Below are positions 24,565 through 36,926 of a DNA stretch of 64,000 nucleotides, piece by piece. The stretch comes from Straminergon stramineum (lineage: Eukaryota; Streptophyta; Bryopsida; Hypnales; Calliergonaceae): contig OY987270.1 of assembly GCA_963920665.1 (NCBI GenBank), positions 20,114,019 to 20,178,018 of the forward strand, read 5' to 3'. Below the pieces are notes generated by a model. That model saw only the letters and a list, made by a program, of their open reading frames with translations. It did not search any database and was not told where the DNA came from. The stretch's first letter is position 1; the number at the start of each line of letters is the position of its first letter. The translations under genes and the position numbers were made by a program.

Positions 24565-25379
24565 ATTTATTTTTGAAATACATGGACAAATTCCCATTGA
24601 AATGAAGGAACGGTACAATAGAGCCAGAGGACGAAACCCTGAGTCCCCTTGGGACTTAGTGCTTAGGGGGCGGGCCTTTTTCTCTTTTCACAAAACCCAA
24701 ATGGAAGGAAGACGGCAAACAGAGCAAACCCGAGAGGAGGCCAGTACTCTACGTAAAGGCACCCATCTTGGGCAACGACAATTTCCATCGAATCTCCATG
24801 TGAGTCCTTACGCCGAAGAAGCCAGTTCGCAGCCCTGTGTTGTCGAAACGCCAAAGAAAGGTATCGACTTCGTCAGGGTAGAGCTCACAGAGCTTCAACG
24901 CCTTCAACCAAGCAACACGGGCATGGTCTGTGAACGCTTCCCACAGAGCGTCCTTGGGCTTGCGGTCTGGCCAAGGGGCATTGTTGAAGCAAGTGGCGTT
25001 GCGATCGAGCCATGAAAGCCAGATAACTGAACCCCGGAAGAGGGACCACATGGAATTCCCTTTTTTCAAACGCCTAGGAATTTTAGCTCCGAGTACACAC
25101 TGCTGCCAGGTGAGAGTTGGCCAACGGCTTGCAACCTTGGTGATGTCAAGAGCAGAGAAGAGAACAGACCAGGTGAATTCCCATGCGTGCCAGGTTTTGG
25201 CACAGTGGAAGAAACGGTGAAAGGTGGTTTCGTCGAGGCTAGCTTGACAGCTCGTGCACGCGATGGGAATGTTGGGTATGATTTGTGGGCGCCAGCAGTT
25301 CACCGCAACTGCGCAATGATAGACCGATCATAGGAAGCCAGCGTCTTTGGGGGGCCGAGGCTTGTTCCAAACTTCTTTC
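24565..25379 (-). mobile_element. 5'-truncated LINE retrotransposon fragment (815 bp)
   Basis: The same 17 bases, CATAACATGATTTATTT, occur at 24548-24564 and 25380-25396 and are the target-site duplication. On the minus strand the insert ends with an A-rich tail (CAAAAATAAATAAATAAA read into the duplication), as target-primed reverse transcription leaves. The coding part (about 25303-24749) is the C-terminal end of a plant LINE ORF2. It has a zinc-binding reverse-transcriptase-associated domain with spacing CTSC...ETTFHRFFHC, then WLDRNATCFN. Upstream, a WKEVWNKPRPPK segment continues in the same frame but is cut by one in-frame TGA where these proteins usually have Trp. It is therefore dead on arrival and mutated. 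The insertion point is 6 bp from a 231-bp TTAA MITE. Confidence 0.88.
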
Positions 25380-25402
25380 CATAACATGATTTATTTGAAG
25401 CG

Positions 25403-25633
25403 TTAACCCTTGAACGCTGGACTGGTGACCGTGGAAATCAACCATTTTGGAACCATATGACGTCATCTACTTTAGAGAAACCAAAAAGTATTCATTGTGA
25501 ATCAAACTACTGTAGAAGATCTTCCCTTTCCACCCCTAATTCTGAGGATGAATAGTTGCACTTTTGTCCTATATAGGTGAGTTCCTTGTCATTCATCGGA
25601 CATAAAATATCCACCTCGTTGTTTAGGGGTTAA
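25403..25633 (-). mobile_element. 231-bp TTAA MITE, copy 2 (best preserved ends)
   Basis: It starts TTAACCCTTGAACGCTGGAC and ends TTTAGGGGTTAA, so both TTAA ends are intact. Reverse-complemented it aligns throughout with 8328-8558 and 63415-63645, and the length is identical. This copy carries ATGACGTCAT at about 25458-25467, a perfect bZIP-type palindrome, where the other copies read TGATGTCAC. Confidence 0.88.
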
Positions 25634-25849
25634 GAATTGAGTTGCCAACTTCTCATAGAAATATCCCCACTTCATATGGCAGAATAGTATTGTTTACAGT
25701 TTTAGGCATTGGAAGATTTCTCTTCCACAATTATGGCACTATTTCTCTTTGGATGTCTAGTGCTTAATGCAATGGGAGGCCTCCCACTATTCAAAAGTTA
25801 TTGAGTAATATTGAAAAGGTCTGGTATCATTGGTTTTAGTATAAATAGT

Positions 25850-26090
25850 GTGCCATGTGTCATTGCCATATCCAAAAGAAAAGGCAAAAGGCAAAGTAAT
25901 TTCCTAATTTTTAAACTCATAAAAACTTTAAAATTGAATAAATTTTCTTTCATGAGTCAAAATGTCACATAACAAAGCCCGTGTACCCTTCCTCATTAAG
26001 GGTTCTTCAATGGTACCAAGAATGCGATTAGGGACACACGGTTTCAAAGATCTCACCAACAAAACAAACAACCTAACTTAAGGTATGGAT
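25850..26090 (+). repeat. Dispersed repeat R1, copy 1
   Basis: Homologous blocks GTCATTGCCATA, AAAGTAATTT, TACCAAGAATG, CAAAGATCTCACCAACAAAACAAACAAC (in two parts) recur in the same order at 44551-44790 and 44791-45440. No terminal repeats are recognised, so its class is unknown. Confidence 0.6.
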
Positions 26091-26134
26091 GTCACTTTCA
26101 CAAATTGAAGTCACTGTACTTATATCTTGATATT

Positions 26135-26657
26135 TTAACCCCTAAGCCCTCGAGCAACCAGTTTGGGGTTGTTGCTCAATTTCATCTAGTATTTTCAGGT
26201 GGAAATTTTTTTTTTTCAATATTTTTTCTTTTTCAAATAAGATTGGGTTGTCTTTCAATATTTATATTCAAAACTAAGATCACTATGGTCAAACAAAAAT
26301 TATAAGGAAAATAGCACAAGGTGTTTAGATTTAGTATTTAGGAAAAAAATGTTGATGTTCTTATTACTAGATTTTAGGCATTTTTTTACAAATTAATGGA
26401 AACCACAATTTTGACTAATAAAAAAAATCAAATGCTGAAGATAAAAATTGTATTTTTGGTGAATATTTGAAGTTATATCTTTGAAATTCATTTGAAGAGA
26501 ATCTAAAAAAAATTTACAATTTTGACCTTAGAGATACTTTCTACTTTTTCATGCTTTACATTATTTTCTTTCATGCAAACTTCAAAAAAGTTATAGAATT
26601 TATATTTTGATAACACTTTTGTCTTTTGTCCAAACCCCTTGGGCTTTTAGTAGTTAA
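26135..26657 (+). mobile_element. TTAA-flanked non-autonomous element, family A, solo copy (523 bp)
   Basis: It starts TTAACCCCTAAGCCCTCGAG and ends CTTGGGCTTTTAGTAGTTAA. Its interior is collinear with 49991-50520: shared blocks include TCAAACAAAAAT, ATAGCACAA(A/G)GTGTTTAG, AATCACAATTTTGAC-like, GATACTTTCT, TGCAAACTTCAAAAAA and CCAAACCCCTTGGGCTTT. No coding frame. This copy shows family A without the inserted element B. Confidence 0.75.
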
Positions 26658-28990
26658 GAAGTTAGTATGTCCATGGAAAAAGTGATACACACAATTAACA
26701 TTAATCCAATGGCATATTCAAATCAATAATAATAATTCAAAATTACTTGTTAATAATTCCAATAGTAATTTCAACAACAACAAGTTTGATTCTATATTGT
26801 ATTTTTTATCAAACTTTCTTTTTGAAACATTTGAATCTTTGAATTCCATCTATTTTAGATTTCTAAAATAATTTTAGTTGCAACATGAAAAATAGGTGCA
26901 CTCATTTTGTATAACCTTCTTGAAGAGTCTCAAAAGGATCTTTGTTGGATTAACTACTACAAGACCAAGTATCCATACAAAGGACGTCACAAATTTGGGT
27001 AGGCATGCAACTTCAAAGTCAAAAATAACTAGATGTTTCTAAATTTTTAATAAAAGATAGAGACATTTATTCCCTTTGTGGGAATGTAAAAGTATTTCCA
27101 AATCAATAGCTTGATAAAAAAATTATTGAGCCCAAAATGTTTTTGGCAATTTCAGCATCTTTTGCAAAATTCTTCATCTTCTTTTGAAATTTGGCATGTA
27201 TGTAACTACCGTGATATGATATGTCTTTGTTAAAAAAAGAATCATTTATAGTGCAAAAAACTAATTGCAATTAGAGTCGAAATCTACTAATTCAGTAGGA
27301 TAAGTTTGAAAAAAAAAATTTCAAACTAGTTATTCATGCTATTATCTTGAGAATTGAACTCTCAAAATTATTGAAATTTCTTCAATGTTTGTCTTTAAGT
27401 CTCCATCATTTGGATTTCAAGCAAATAATTCTTTACTACACAAGAAATCTTCAAAAAATGCCTACTATATTGCTAGTTTATCTAACCTCCTTGTATTGTA
27501 GGGTGATTTAGAATAAGGTATGCCACTTATTTGCTTCCAAAATTTTTCATGAGTCTCCTAACAAGATGTTAAATTTGATGGCACAATGTCTCAATTTTGT
27601 GTAGAGGAAATTTTTTTACTCCTAGAAGGTTTGAAGTTTGATGATTCTACTTTATAGGAATGAAAAAGAAGATTTTTTTCACTTCAAATACTATAATCTT
27701 TCAATCCACACAATCAAATGGGTTGAAATTTTATCTATACCTTTTCACAATACGGTAGTTGAGCACACATTTTAATGGTTGAAGTTCAAGTTTTTTTTCA
27801 ATTTTGGCTAATGCATTAAAAGGCAATAGTTTTGACGATTATCTTAAATGCCCAATCAACCACTTATAGTCACTATCCAACTTTTGGAGCTTCTTGGATT
27901 CCCAAAAGGTTATTTTTTTCAAAATTTAGTAGTATATAGTGAACAGGCATGCTCAAGTGAAATTTTGTTTAACCAATGTACTTGATTCGATTGCAAAGCT
28001 CTAGAAACAATCCTCCATTGTTCCAATCTTTAAAATTGGTATGCATATTTTGAACTATTCATGATTACATTTAGTCAAAAACAAAAAATTCTTCTTTTGT
28101 AAAAATTCAAGATATGGGCCTCCAAAATCATTCTCTACAAGGAAGAAAAAAAACTAATGTTTTTTTTTTGAACAATTGAATTCGGATTTGAGATCTCTCA
28201 AAATCCACCTGTCAAAGTCTTCGAAAATAAGTAGGTAGACTACTTTAATAGTGATGAGCATGATCTTATGAATAGATTTTTAAAATTATATGATTCTAAA
28301 AGAACTATGCCTTTATTTCATAAACGATAGTCTCAAGGTGATTTTCAAGAAAGGACATTGATTGGAATTTGGGCACTTATGGGGAATACCCCTAATCCTT
28401 TAGGACAGTGAAGGCCTTATGATTGTGACATTTTCACTTTTTTGGAAAATCAAAGTGATCTCAAAAAATCTCATATAATTAAATTTTTTCTTCATTGTTA
28501 TGTGGCAAAATTTGAACAAACAAAGGTAAAAAAACATAAAAAGGCTCATCAAAACATCAAGGTCAACATAGTTGTTAGCTATGGAATACTTATTTTGGTA
28601 GCACTTTGGCATATGATTGTTGGAAGTATTAAATAAATTACAAAATTAAGGTCCTTGCACTTGAAAAGTAGTTTCTAAATCTTTCGATATACGCATTGGT
28701 GTATGTCTATATCCCTCATACAAAATGGTTAGAACAATCTATTTGACTTTGGAATCCAAAGGTTTGAGTAAGTTTGAACCTGAAAAATGACAAATTCATA
28801 CTTCGCCCCTCAAACCTAAAAAAGATAAATTTATGCCATATGTACCTAACTGAGTGCAAATATTATAGATTAATCATTTGGTTTTGGTCATTTTCTACCA
28901 ATTTATGCACATTATTCTCAAAAAGAATTGGACTAATTTCTTTGAATTGTTTTCAGCCAAGCCTCGAGTATCTGAGTACGGTAAAGTTCC
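26658..28990. other. Geneless AT-rich stretch
   Basis: Very AT-rich. Short open frames at 28400-29055 lack protein character. No RNA gene or clear element boundary recognised. Confidence 0.35.
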
Positions 28991-29013
28991 CATTTGTATT
29001 TTGTATCCCCACC

Positions 29014-29136
29014 AGACAGAAAAAAAAAAAAAGGGAAAAGAAGAAGCATAAATAAAAAAAGAATAAAAGAAAGAGAAAAGGAAAGTAGAAAAAGGAAAGG
29101 GACGAAGAAAAAGAAAAGTAATGGAGAAAAAGAAAG
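29014..29136 (+). repeat. Polypurine tract upstream of the RING ligase gene
   Basis: About 120 nt of almost uninterrupted A and G on the + strand, ending about 220 bp before the start codon. The leucine/phenylalanine-rich minus-strand open frames here are artefacts of this composition. Such asymmetric tracts may exclude nucleosomes or act as GAGA-type promoter elements; that role is inference. Confidence 0.7.
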
Positions 29137-29358
29137 TAACGTAACGTAGTGACCTGTGGCATCCATTTTGGGCGCGAACGAAAGCTTCGACGGATGCCTT
29201 GAAGCTCCACTGCCGCCATAGCTATGGCGTCAACGGGTCGAATGCCGTCATTGTGCGTTACAATCCTTTCCACTCACCATTCCTAGCTCCGGAGTCACAC
29301 GCCATGGAGCCCTGAATCCCTTGATGCTCTCCCGCATTCCCCCGATCCAGCGAGCACC

Positions 29359-32300
29359 ATGAGTAGCGCAGCCATCTGCGCCATCTGCTATGAGGATGCG
29401 CGGCCTATCTGCGAAGATCTGCAGTCTATCTCCGCTTGCGGTCACGTCTTCCATGAGCTCTGGTGCGTTTTCGCAAACATTTTCTTTGTTTTCGACTCAA
29501 TTGCGGACTGGTGGAAGGACGTCTGTTCTTGTTGCTTTGAAGCGGGACAAGGGTCACTCCTGATAGGGAATTCACGTTAGGACTCAAACGCTTGGAATTA
29601 GCCGTGCCGGTTCCGAGAAATCGTGCGAATGTGAGGATTTTTAGGTATGGAATTTAGGTTTGGAATCTGATGCTAGATGGCATGCAGTGTTGCCGATTAC
29701 AAAAAAATTTCGCTTTAAGAATTCCATATTTTGATTACGTTGACGTGAGCTTCTTTTTGAAATTGATCAATTTGGAGAGTCTGCATTTCAGCTGTACATA
29801 TTTGGAAAACGCTAGAAGAAGTGTCCAAATTCTTCCTGAACTGGAATGGAATACAGAGTAAAACGATTTTGTTCTGTTTTCCAGTATCCTTTTTGGAATG
29901 TAGAGGTCGCTAGAAATTTCACTTTAGTTTTTTGTCTTCTGCTTGCTGTTTTTTATGTAGCTCAGACAGAGGTTGTAAGAGTGACGTCAATCCTGTCTAC
30001 TTTAGGATTTGCCTTCTGTTGTTTTAGTAAGTTGGGATTGTTTCTGATGGCGTCAATTGTGCAAATTGTCGTGTTAATATGGTGTTTTGCTTGGACCAGC
30101 TTGCAACAATGGATGGAATATTGCCCATCAGGACGGAAACCTACCTGCCCTTTGTGCAAACAACCATGCACCGCTCATGATGTCCACCGCCTCTATTTTC
30201 AGTCCGCAGGGAGTGAATCCTCTCAGCCCCAAGTCTCGCCTTCCAAAAATCTGCAGACAGATGTGGAAGACCCTAAGCAGGTGCGCGAGATTGTTACCAA
30301 ATTTATGATCTGCAATCAGGGGGAAAATGGTCTGGAAATCCACATTGGTTCAAGAAGTGAATGTGGAATGCGTCTTTTCTTATTGACTGTGTGCTATGTA
30401 AATTTCATCTTCAAAGGGTTCGTGTTTTTTGGATTTAGGTGAACAATGCTCCTGCTTTACGCAAATTGGAAAACCAGCTTACTGCTGCCAAGACAGCCCT
30501 ACAAAGCCGCAATGAGCAGCTGAAAGAGCTCGATTCTCAGGTTTTTCACACTTGTCATGTTAATCCCTGAACATTGGAACGAATTCGTGATTTTGCACCT
30601 TAAGCATTGATCAGCTTCTCATGATCAGAATTCACACACTAGGCATTGATCAGTTTTCTGAGTTCTCGTTTGAGTTGTACTCTATGAGAAACTTGCAACG
30701 GTTGTGCTATTGTGTTTATCACATCGTATTTACGCCACAGAAAGCTAATGCTAAATTATTAATTGTATTTGATATCTACAGGTCGCAGCGAACTTGCAAA
30801 GGGCAGAGAAAGCTGAGGCAGCATCTGCTGTCGCCAAAAGAGAACTGTCACAGTGTAGACAAGGTCTTATGAGGGTCCAGGAGGTACATATTGACCACAT
30901 CTGGATATAACGTCAGGGAAAAATTTAGTATCGAAATCATGTGATTTGTAGTTTCTATGTAGTTAATCATCCAGCTATTAGTTGATGCGTCTTCGGAGCA
31001 CCTTCTCGGAGGATTTTCGGTATGTGTCTTACGAGTTTGTTGGTCAAACTGCCCTACTCTTAAAACTAATTGAGAGGATCACGGTTCAAATATTCTATCA
31101 GTTTGCTCTCTCAACAGACTTCAGTAACTCATAGGTTTTTAGTGTCATTCTTCATAGGATCTGAAGTGCTGCTCGAATGAGCGGGAATTGCTGCAAGAGA
31201 AGAATCAAGCGATGGCAAAGGACCTGGCTGCCCATAAGCTGTGAGTTGCCTTGAGCCTGCAGCTTTCGACTATTTACCTATCTGCAGTTCTTTATGATGC
31301 TTGCTGAGGGTACTATATTGATTTCCATAATAAATGAAGGATTGTCTCGGGGAAATAGATTAAGTTCACAATATGATTCTACTCAGTACTTTAAAGTTAC
31401 TTGGTCCACGTGTCTTTGTCCACTAGGGTGGGAGATACAGATCTAGGCGAGGAGGATATTTTCAGGCTGGCCAACCTTGGGAATGGATCCAACAAGAACG
31501 CAATCATTGAGACCTTGACAAAATCTCTCATTCTTCGGAACAAGTATGTTCTCTTCTGCCAGCTTGTGAACATCAAGTTTTTACACTCCTACACAGGCAA
31601 GGCCGTGTGGTTTGAAAGCCGTGATCTAAAGTTGGATTTGTTTCTTGAGCAGGTCTTACAAGGAGCTGATGGCTCGATGTAATGAGCTTGGTATGGGTGA
31701 AAGTCGTGCACTTCGAAAGTCTGAGAAGTCGGTTGAGCTCCTGAAGAAGATGAAGGTATCGCATTGTCAGAAGATTTCATAGAGTGGATCTAACGTGCTC
31801 ATGCTCACTCAAGTTCTCTGAGCTTCTTTAGTTGCTAATCCTTTCACACGACATACAACTTTTTGCGACGTCTGAGTTTTGATGTTATTGACTGGTACCA
31901 TGTGGATAATTTTACTGCTTCTATTTGTTCACAATTGTGAAGGCACTTCAGCACGGCTTGCCGCTCGTGGTTAGAAAATTATCTTAGCAATCCAGGGGCC
32001 CCTGTACGAGGTTCTCACTATCTATGACCCTTATTGATTCCAGACATTCTTTCATTGAGTAAGTCCCCTTGATGCAGGCTCGTGTTCAAGATCTGGAGAA
32101 ACTCCTGGAGGAAAAAGACAATGCATGTCTGCGAGGATTGAACAGAGGTTCTTTAAAACCGCAAGGTGAGGATGTTCTCTCAGCTCTAAGACACATGAAT
32201 CAAGCCGGTGCGAAAGGGATCAATGAGCCAAGGACTCCTCCGTCATGTCAATCTGCAAGTGCTAGCACTTTGTCACGAGGTCGGAATATCGCTTCAACAG

Positions 32301-33920
32301 AGGAGAACACGTTCAAGCTGACCGGGTTTGGGCTGGTTAGTCTCATCTGAAATGCTGAATTATATTGCATTTTTATGTGGGAATTCTATAATCTAAGTTC
32401 CGCTCACCTTGCACTGCATTTTTTAGTAAAGGTGAAATTGTCTGTACTATTGGCGTTCACGCGTTGTTGAACACGCCAACGAATATGCTAAAGAGAAAAG
32501 TGCATTATCACCAATGTTGAAGACCGTATTTTTCCCTTTTAATACCTTTCACTCCGTGGAATCTAGAATGGCAGTGTTGCCAAGGTGCAATCTTGTCGGT
32601 GGTTACGCCTTATTTGAGTTCAGAGAGAGACTTTGACGTTGGCATTAGGAATCACAGTTCTTTGTTTTTGACTGACACTGGATCTTGGGACTGGCAGGAT
32701 CTTGATGTCATGCCGAGGGCTAAGTTGTCCGATATGCAGCTCCCAAACATTGTGAAGGAGCGTGGGCTGATGGGAGTCGAGCACGTACAACCAGCCTGTC
32801 TGAAGAACGTGAACGCATCCGAAGAAAACTATTCTTCTAGGAAAACAGTTCACTCTGACCGTGGCGCTAGTCTTGACTTCAGAGAGGACAACACAAGAAG
32901 TACTGGCTTCTCATATTGGGTAATCAAATCCAGGCACCTTCTTCAAAAAATAGAATTGCTGAACAAAAGTAAACTACCTTTTGATCGAGAAAAGGCTAGT
33001 ACGAAGTATCCTATATTGGCAGCAGGCAGTGTTGCTCAAATGTCCTTCCCCCGACCTGAACTGACAGCACGCTTTATTGAGAATGGGTCATCGGCAGTAG
33101 CATCATCATCTACTTGTACGTGGTTTTGCCAACCCTACTGGTCAACCATTTCCAGAATGCTCTCCTGCATGTTGTTTCCTATAGTGATATTTCAATGGTC
33201 TTTCAGATAATCACTCTAGACTGTATGTTTTCTTTTTGCGTCTTTGCATTAAAATCTTGGGATGGTGATGAAATCATTTGTATTACTTCTAGCTATACTA
33301 ATTTGGTTGATTGCATGTCGTGAACGTGACCGTCTGTGTACAGATAAAGATAAACGAACTTTGAATTCACCAAGAGCGGAGCATGCGTTGGAGATGGAGA
33401 CTGGCTCTGACAACCTTGGACTTGTGAACTCAGCCGCTAGGCCTCCAGTAAATAGATATGGTGCTTTTGCCAAGAGGCCATTGAGCGACAGGCAATCCCC
33501 TAGCACCTTCATCGTATCAGGAGCTGATGGTCGGGGTGGGAAAGTGACAGTCTTCAAGCCCCCTTCCCTCTCCCTGGTATGTGCCGTCCATAAACACTGA
33601 CATTCTTGGAATGTTCATTTTATTTGTCTTTATTGTAAATGATACTTTCTAGTTTCTTAATCCTGATTTGGATCGTTACCAGATAGTACCACGTTTGTGA
33701 ATAGCACACACCCCACAATTACACAATTACTGTACTTTTGAACATCCCCTCTTTGAATTCTCAGAGTCTGTATCATTCATTTAGAGTTTGTATCATGCAG
33801 GGAGGGGTGGCAGTGTCAGCCTCACAGAAAATGAAGAAATCGAAGACATCTGGAGGCGGTTTCAGAGGCAGACAGGGTTCTCTTCAGATCGAGCATTTCT
33901 TTGGGCGCGCAAAATCATGA
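29359..33920 (+). CDS. TRAIP-like RING-H2 E3 ubiquitin ligase (11 exons)
   Basis: Exons: 29359-29462, 30100-30280, 30439-30540, 30782-30883, 31158-31240, 31427-31543, 31653-31755, 32078-32335, 32575-33115, 33344-33576, 33801-33920. All phases agree, giving 647 residues. A complete RING-H2 lies at the extreme N-terminus, with ligands C7, C10, C27, H29, H32, C35, C51 and C54. Charged, heptad-like coiled coil follows over about residues 96-280 (NQLTAAKTALQSRNEQLKEL and similar). The tail ends ...SLQIEHFFGRAKS, where S635-F642 resembles a PCNA-interacting (PIP) box lacking the first Gln. An N-terminal RING, coiled coil and C-terminal PIP motif is the TRAIP/NOPO plan. In animals that ligase unloads stalled replisomes. 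The start of exon 9 is the least certain: an in-frame acceptor at 32698 is the alternative. It is longer than animal TRAIP, with a disordered Ser-rich middle. Confidence 0.85.
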
Positions 33921-34109
33921 GAGTATTGCTTGGTTCCTCTATGAGAGCGATTCAATCTCTCAGTAGCAAGAGCTTCTTCTTACTGAGTACCCTAGTGAGT
34001 GGAGCTTTACGTCAACTGACGCAAGAAGTTTTTCCAAGCATGTATTTTTGTTTATTGTACATGACACCCGACCGGCGGAGCCCATGTGCTGACCTTGCAT
34101 TGGAAGACT

Positions 34110-34684
34110 ATGCTGCCGTATAGTAGTAACATACATGCAACCTCGTTGTCGGCTTTACATGGTTTACTCGAGTTTCAAACCGTGACCTCACAGCTCAACA
34201 AGTGCTCTCCGAATATTGAATACTGTTCCACTTCTGAAGATACCATATTATCCAGTCCGAGCTGCGGAACCCGCGGAGTGCATCCAAGAGTGTTTCCTCG
34301 AAGATATGGTTTATGGTTATTACTCGTACGTGTCCTCTGTCTCATGTTTCACATTTTGCGATCGCCTTTATTTCTTGTATGTATCTCTTTTACGTCACCG
34401 ATTCACATGATCTAGCCTGGTTGAGGGTTTTGTTCATGCATCTCTTGTCTACTGTATCTCACTTACATCGAGTCTCCGTTTTGCAGGCACCCGAAGGTAT
34501 TCATGGCTATTGCTTAGATATGGGTATTCAGAAGAGTGAGTTGCTTGAAGCAGCGGAGTTGATGACGTTAGTTCTTCGCCGCAGTGTCTGGAGAGGGGTA
34601 CCTGTGCGACTGAACTCCTTTGATTCTGTGAAGATTTGGTCAAGTGGCCGCGTTGATAGCCGACCTGGTCGCATGGATCCCTGA
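34110..34684 (+). other. Unrecognised possible two-exon coding segment
   Basis: An open frame up to CTC|GTACGT near 34326 could splice to TTTTGCAG|GCACCC near 34487, and the second part then stays open to a TGA at 34682-34684 (…VKIWSSGRVDSRPGRMDP). The second part has a fairly protein-like composition. In another frame the first part reads ECFLEDMVYGYYS and would stop soon after splicing. I recognise no family. It could be untranslated DNA after the upstream gene, a small gene, or a remnant. Confidence 0.2.
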
Positions 34685-34699
34685 TCTTCCGATCTTTCT

Positions 34700-36770
34700 C
34701 CGCAGTGTAGCTGCTCTTCCACCCAGAAGACTGATAAGATCCTGGATTGAGTGTATTTTTCACCCGGCCGTAACCCGACTGGGTTTTTTATTTTATTTTT
34801 TATTTCTTCATTTATGTGCCTGTGATAATGTGGACATAGGTGCATCTCACGTCTGCGAAACCAACTATAATCAGTTACATTATAACCAGTTATAATCAGG
34901 TAAAAATCGGTCCTATCTCAGCCCTCTAGATCTCGGAGGATGCAAAAATGGTCACTCCGAACATGTTATTTTGAATAATGTGTAATGGTGTGCATCAAAT
35001 GGCTCGTGAATTGTTGCATTTTAAATTGTGGAAGGTTTGTAACTATCAGAATATCATAGCCAAATAGCATGTTCACTTGGGCAAAGACAAATAATCATTT
35101 AAAGTGGAGAAGTCTAGTTAACCCATACTTCAAGAATTTTTTAAGAAATCACCATTTGTAAAATCAGTTTTAAAATAGTCACCAGTAGTGTGTTGTGTTC
35201 TATGTAGCTTTGAAATCCATGAATATAATTTCATTCAGATCCATACACTTGGAGGCTCTTTTTCATTAAATCAATGTCTTGCTTGCTTTGAACTCGATAG
35301 CTAGAATAGACTTTGTTGATGTGAAATACCTTGTTGTAATGATGTTTAATTCCATTATAAGAGTCAAAAATGATCTTAGTTTGAGTAAGATGCTTGTGTG
35401 GTTTACAAATAGCCTTCCTTGAGTTATTATCCATTTATTCAACCTACAAAGTTGGATGTTAGAAGATTTTCATCATTTTAAAAATTGGTTTGAGTTCTAT
35501 TTCAATTCTTGTGGTCATTAATTTCCACTTTTTTTCAACTACCATTATGGGAATTAATTTTCTACGAACTTGTTAGACTTTGGTATAGACTAATCATATT
35601 AGGTTAATTGTATGTTAATGTACCATAGCATATGCTAATGTATATGTGACTATTATTATGTATTTATAATGTATATAGTGCATAACATTCTATTACACCT
35701 AGAATTGTAGGTCTCCAAGACATTATTGAAAACTCAATAATATAGTTTTAAATCAAGGCATAATTTTTTTGGCCATCAAGGAACATAGGCCCACCTGATC
35801 CATTTGAAGAATATTTGTTTTTAGATATTTGGTTTTCTTTCAAGATAAAGACTTAAAGACCTTGTATATGTGGTGAAAATGTTATGTGGAATTTGCACTA
35901 GCAGGGTGTGTAAGGTGGAAACAAGAATTTGTTGTTCAATTGTCAGGATTAATTCTTGGTCTTGATATAAGTACATGAGTGAATAGTAGAGGTGTGTATA
36001 AACTTACATCCTAAATTGTATATTTTCTAAATTTGAAATTCAATAGAAAATTAAGGCAATAATATTGTATATATGTATATTACAAGTTTATGAAAAAGGT
36101 AGGTACTACCTCTTTTGAGCTCATTGTCATTGTGACAAAGTGTCAATTTCCAAGAAAAACACACATGACAAACTTGTTGCTTTTCCTCCAATTCATAAAC
36201 CAAAAAAAGGGGAACACATGCCATTCTCCCATTAGTTTTTAAGCTTTTACAAAAATCCTAAAAGGAGTACACATTTAATTTTTCTATTGGTTGTTAAACT
36301 TTTACATCTAAAAATTTAAGCACTTTGTAATAAGCCCCTCTTGAAATGAATTCTAAAATGAAATGTGCTTACGAACTCACCCCAACCCCATAATTTTTTT
36401 TGTGGAACTTGAGTGGATTGCAATTGATATGAAATATATTTGTATGAATTTGTGTGTGTGTGTCTCTCTCTCTCTATATATATAATCCATATGTATTTTG
36501 TATTTCAAACATTATAATTTTAATCATATTCATATTTGTATTCTATATCCATATTTTGCATCCATATTTGGACAACTAAGATTGTCTATTCAATGGAAAT
36601 CAACATCTTTGGTTTTTATAGAAGATCAATGACATTTGGATGGGTCCTAATTTCGTTCTCAAATCCAACAACTCTCATTCATATTCAACATTCACTTCTT
36701 CAAAATCAAATCAATGGTACTAGGGGTGAGGTAATTTTTCCATAATCATCAATGGCATGGGGAGGTTGCC
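34700..36770. other. Geneless AT-rich stretch
   Basis: Probable terminator DNA of the upstream gene, then AT-rich sequence with no coding frame. ATAATCAGTTACATTATAAC-type short repeats occur at 34868-34900. Confidence 0.35.
36450..36484. repeat. Compound microsatellite (TG)n(TC)n(TA)n
   Basis: Successive runs of TG, TC and TA dinucleotides are read directly from the sequence. Confidence 0.9.
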
Positions 36771-36771
36771 A

Positions 36772-36926
36772 CACTAGAAGAAATCTGTGTTTGGCTCAAC
36801 AAAATCTACATGATGTGTTTGTTGAGGCAAATACAAATTTGTGCTAAAAAACACAAAAAAACCCCAGATTTTGTGTTTGCCTCAACAAACATGTCATGTA
36901 GAGGCAAATGTTGATTTCTTCTAGTG
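36772..36926. mobile_element. CACTA-type MITE (155 bp) with 3-bp target duplication
   Basis: The ends are CACTAGAAGAAATC and its reverse complement GATTTCTTCTAGTG, and the element is flanked by CCA at 36769-36771 and 36927-36929. The interior is also partly self-complementary (TTTGTTGAGGCAAA against TTTGCCTCAACAAA), so the whole element folds into one long hairpin. CACTA termini with 3-bp duplications define the CMC/En-Spm group. It has no coding capacity. Confidence 0.88.

Noticed and set aside
28933..29273. Phe/Leu-rich minus-strand frames
   Set aside because: Translation of the polypurine tract upstream of the RING ligase gene.
33788..34123. 111-codon open frame overlapping the last TRAIP-like exon
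   Set aside because: Exon phase and the conserved C-terminal motif support the other frame, which ends at 33920.
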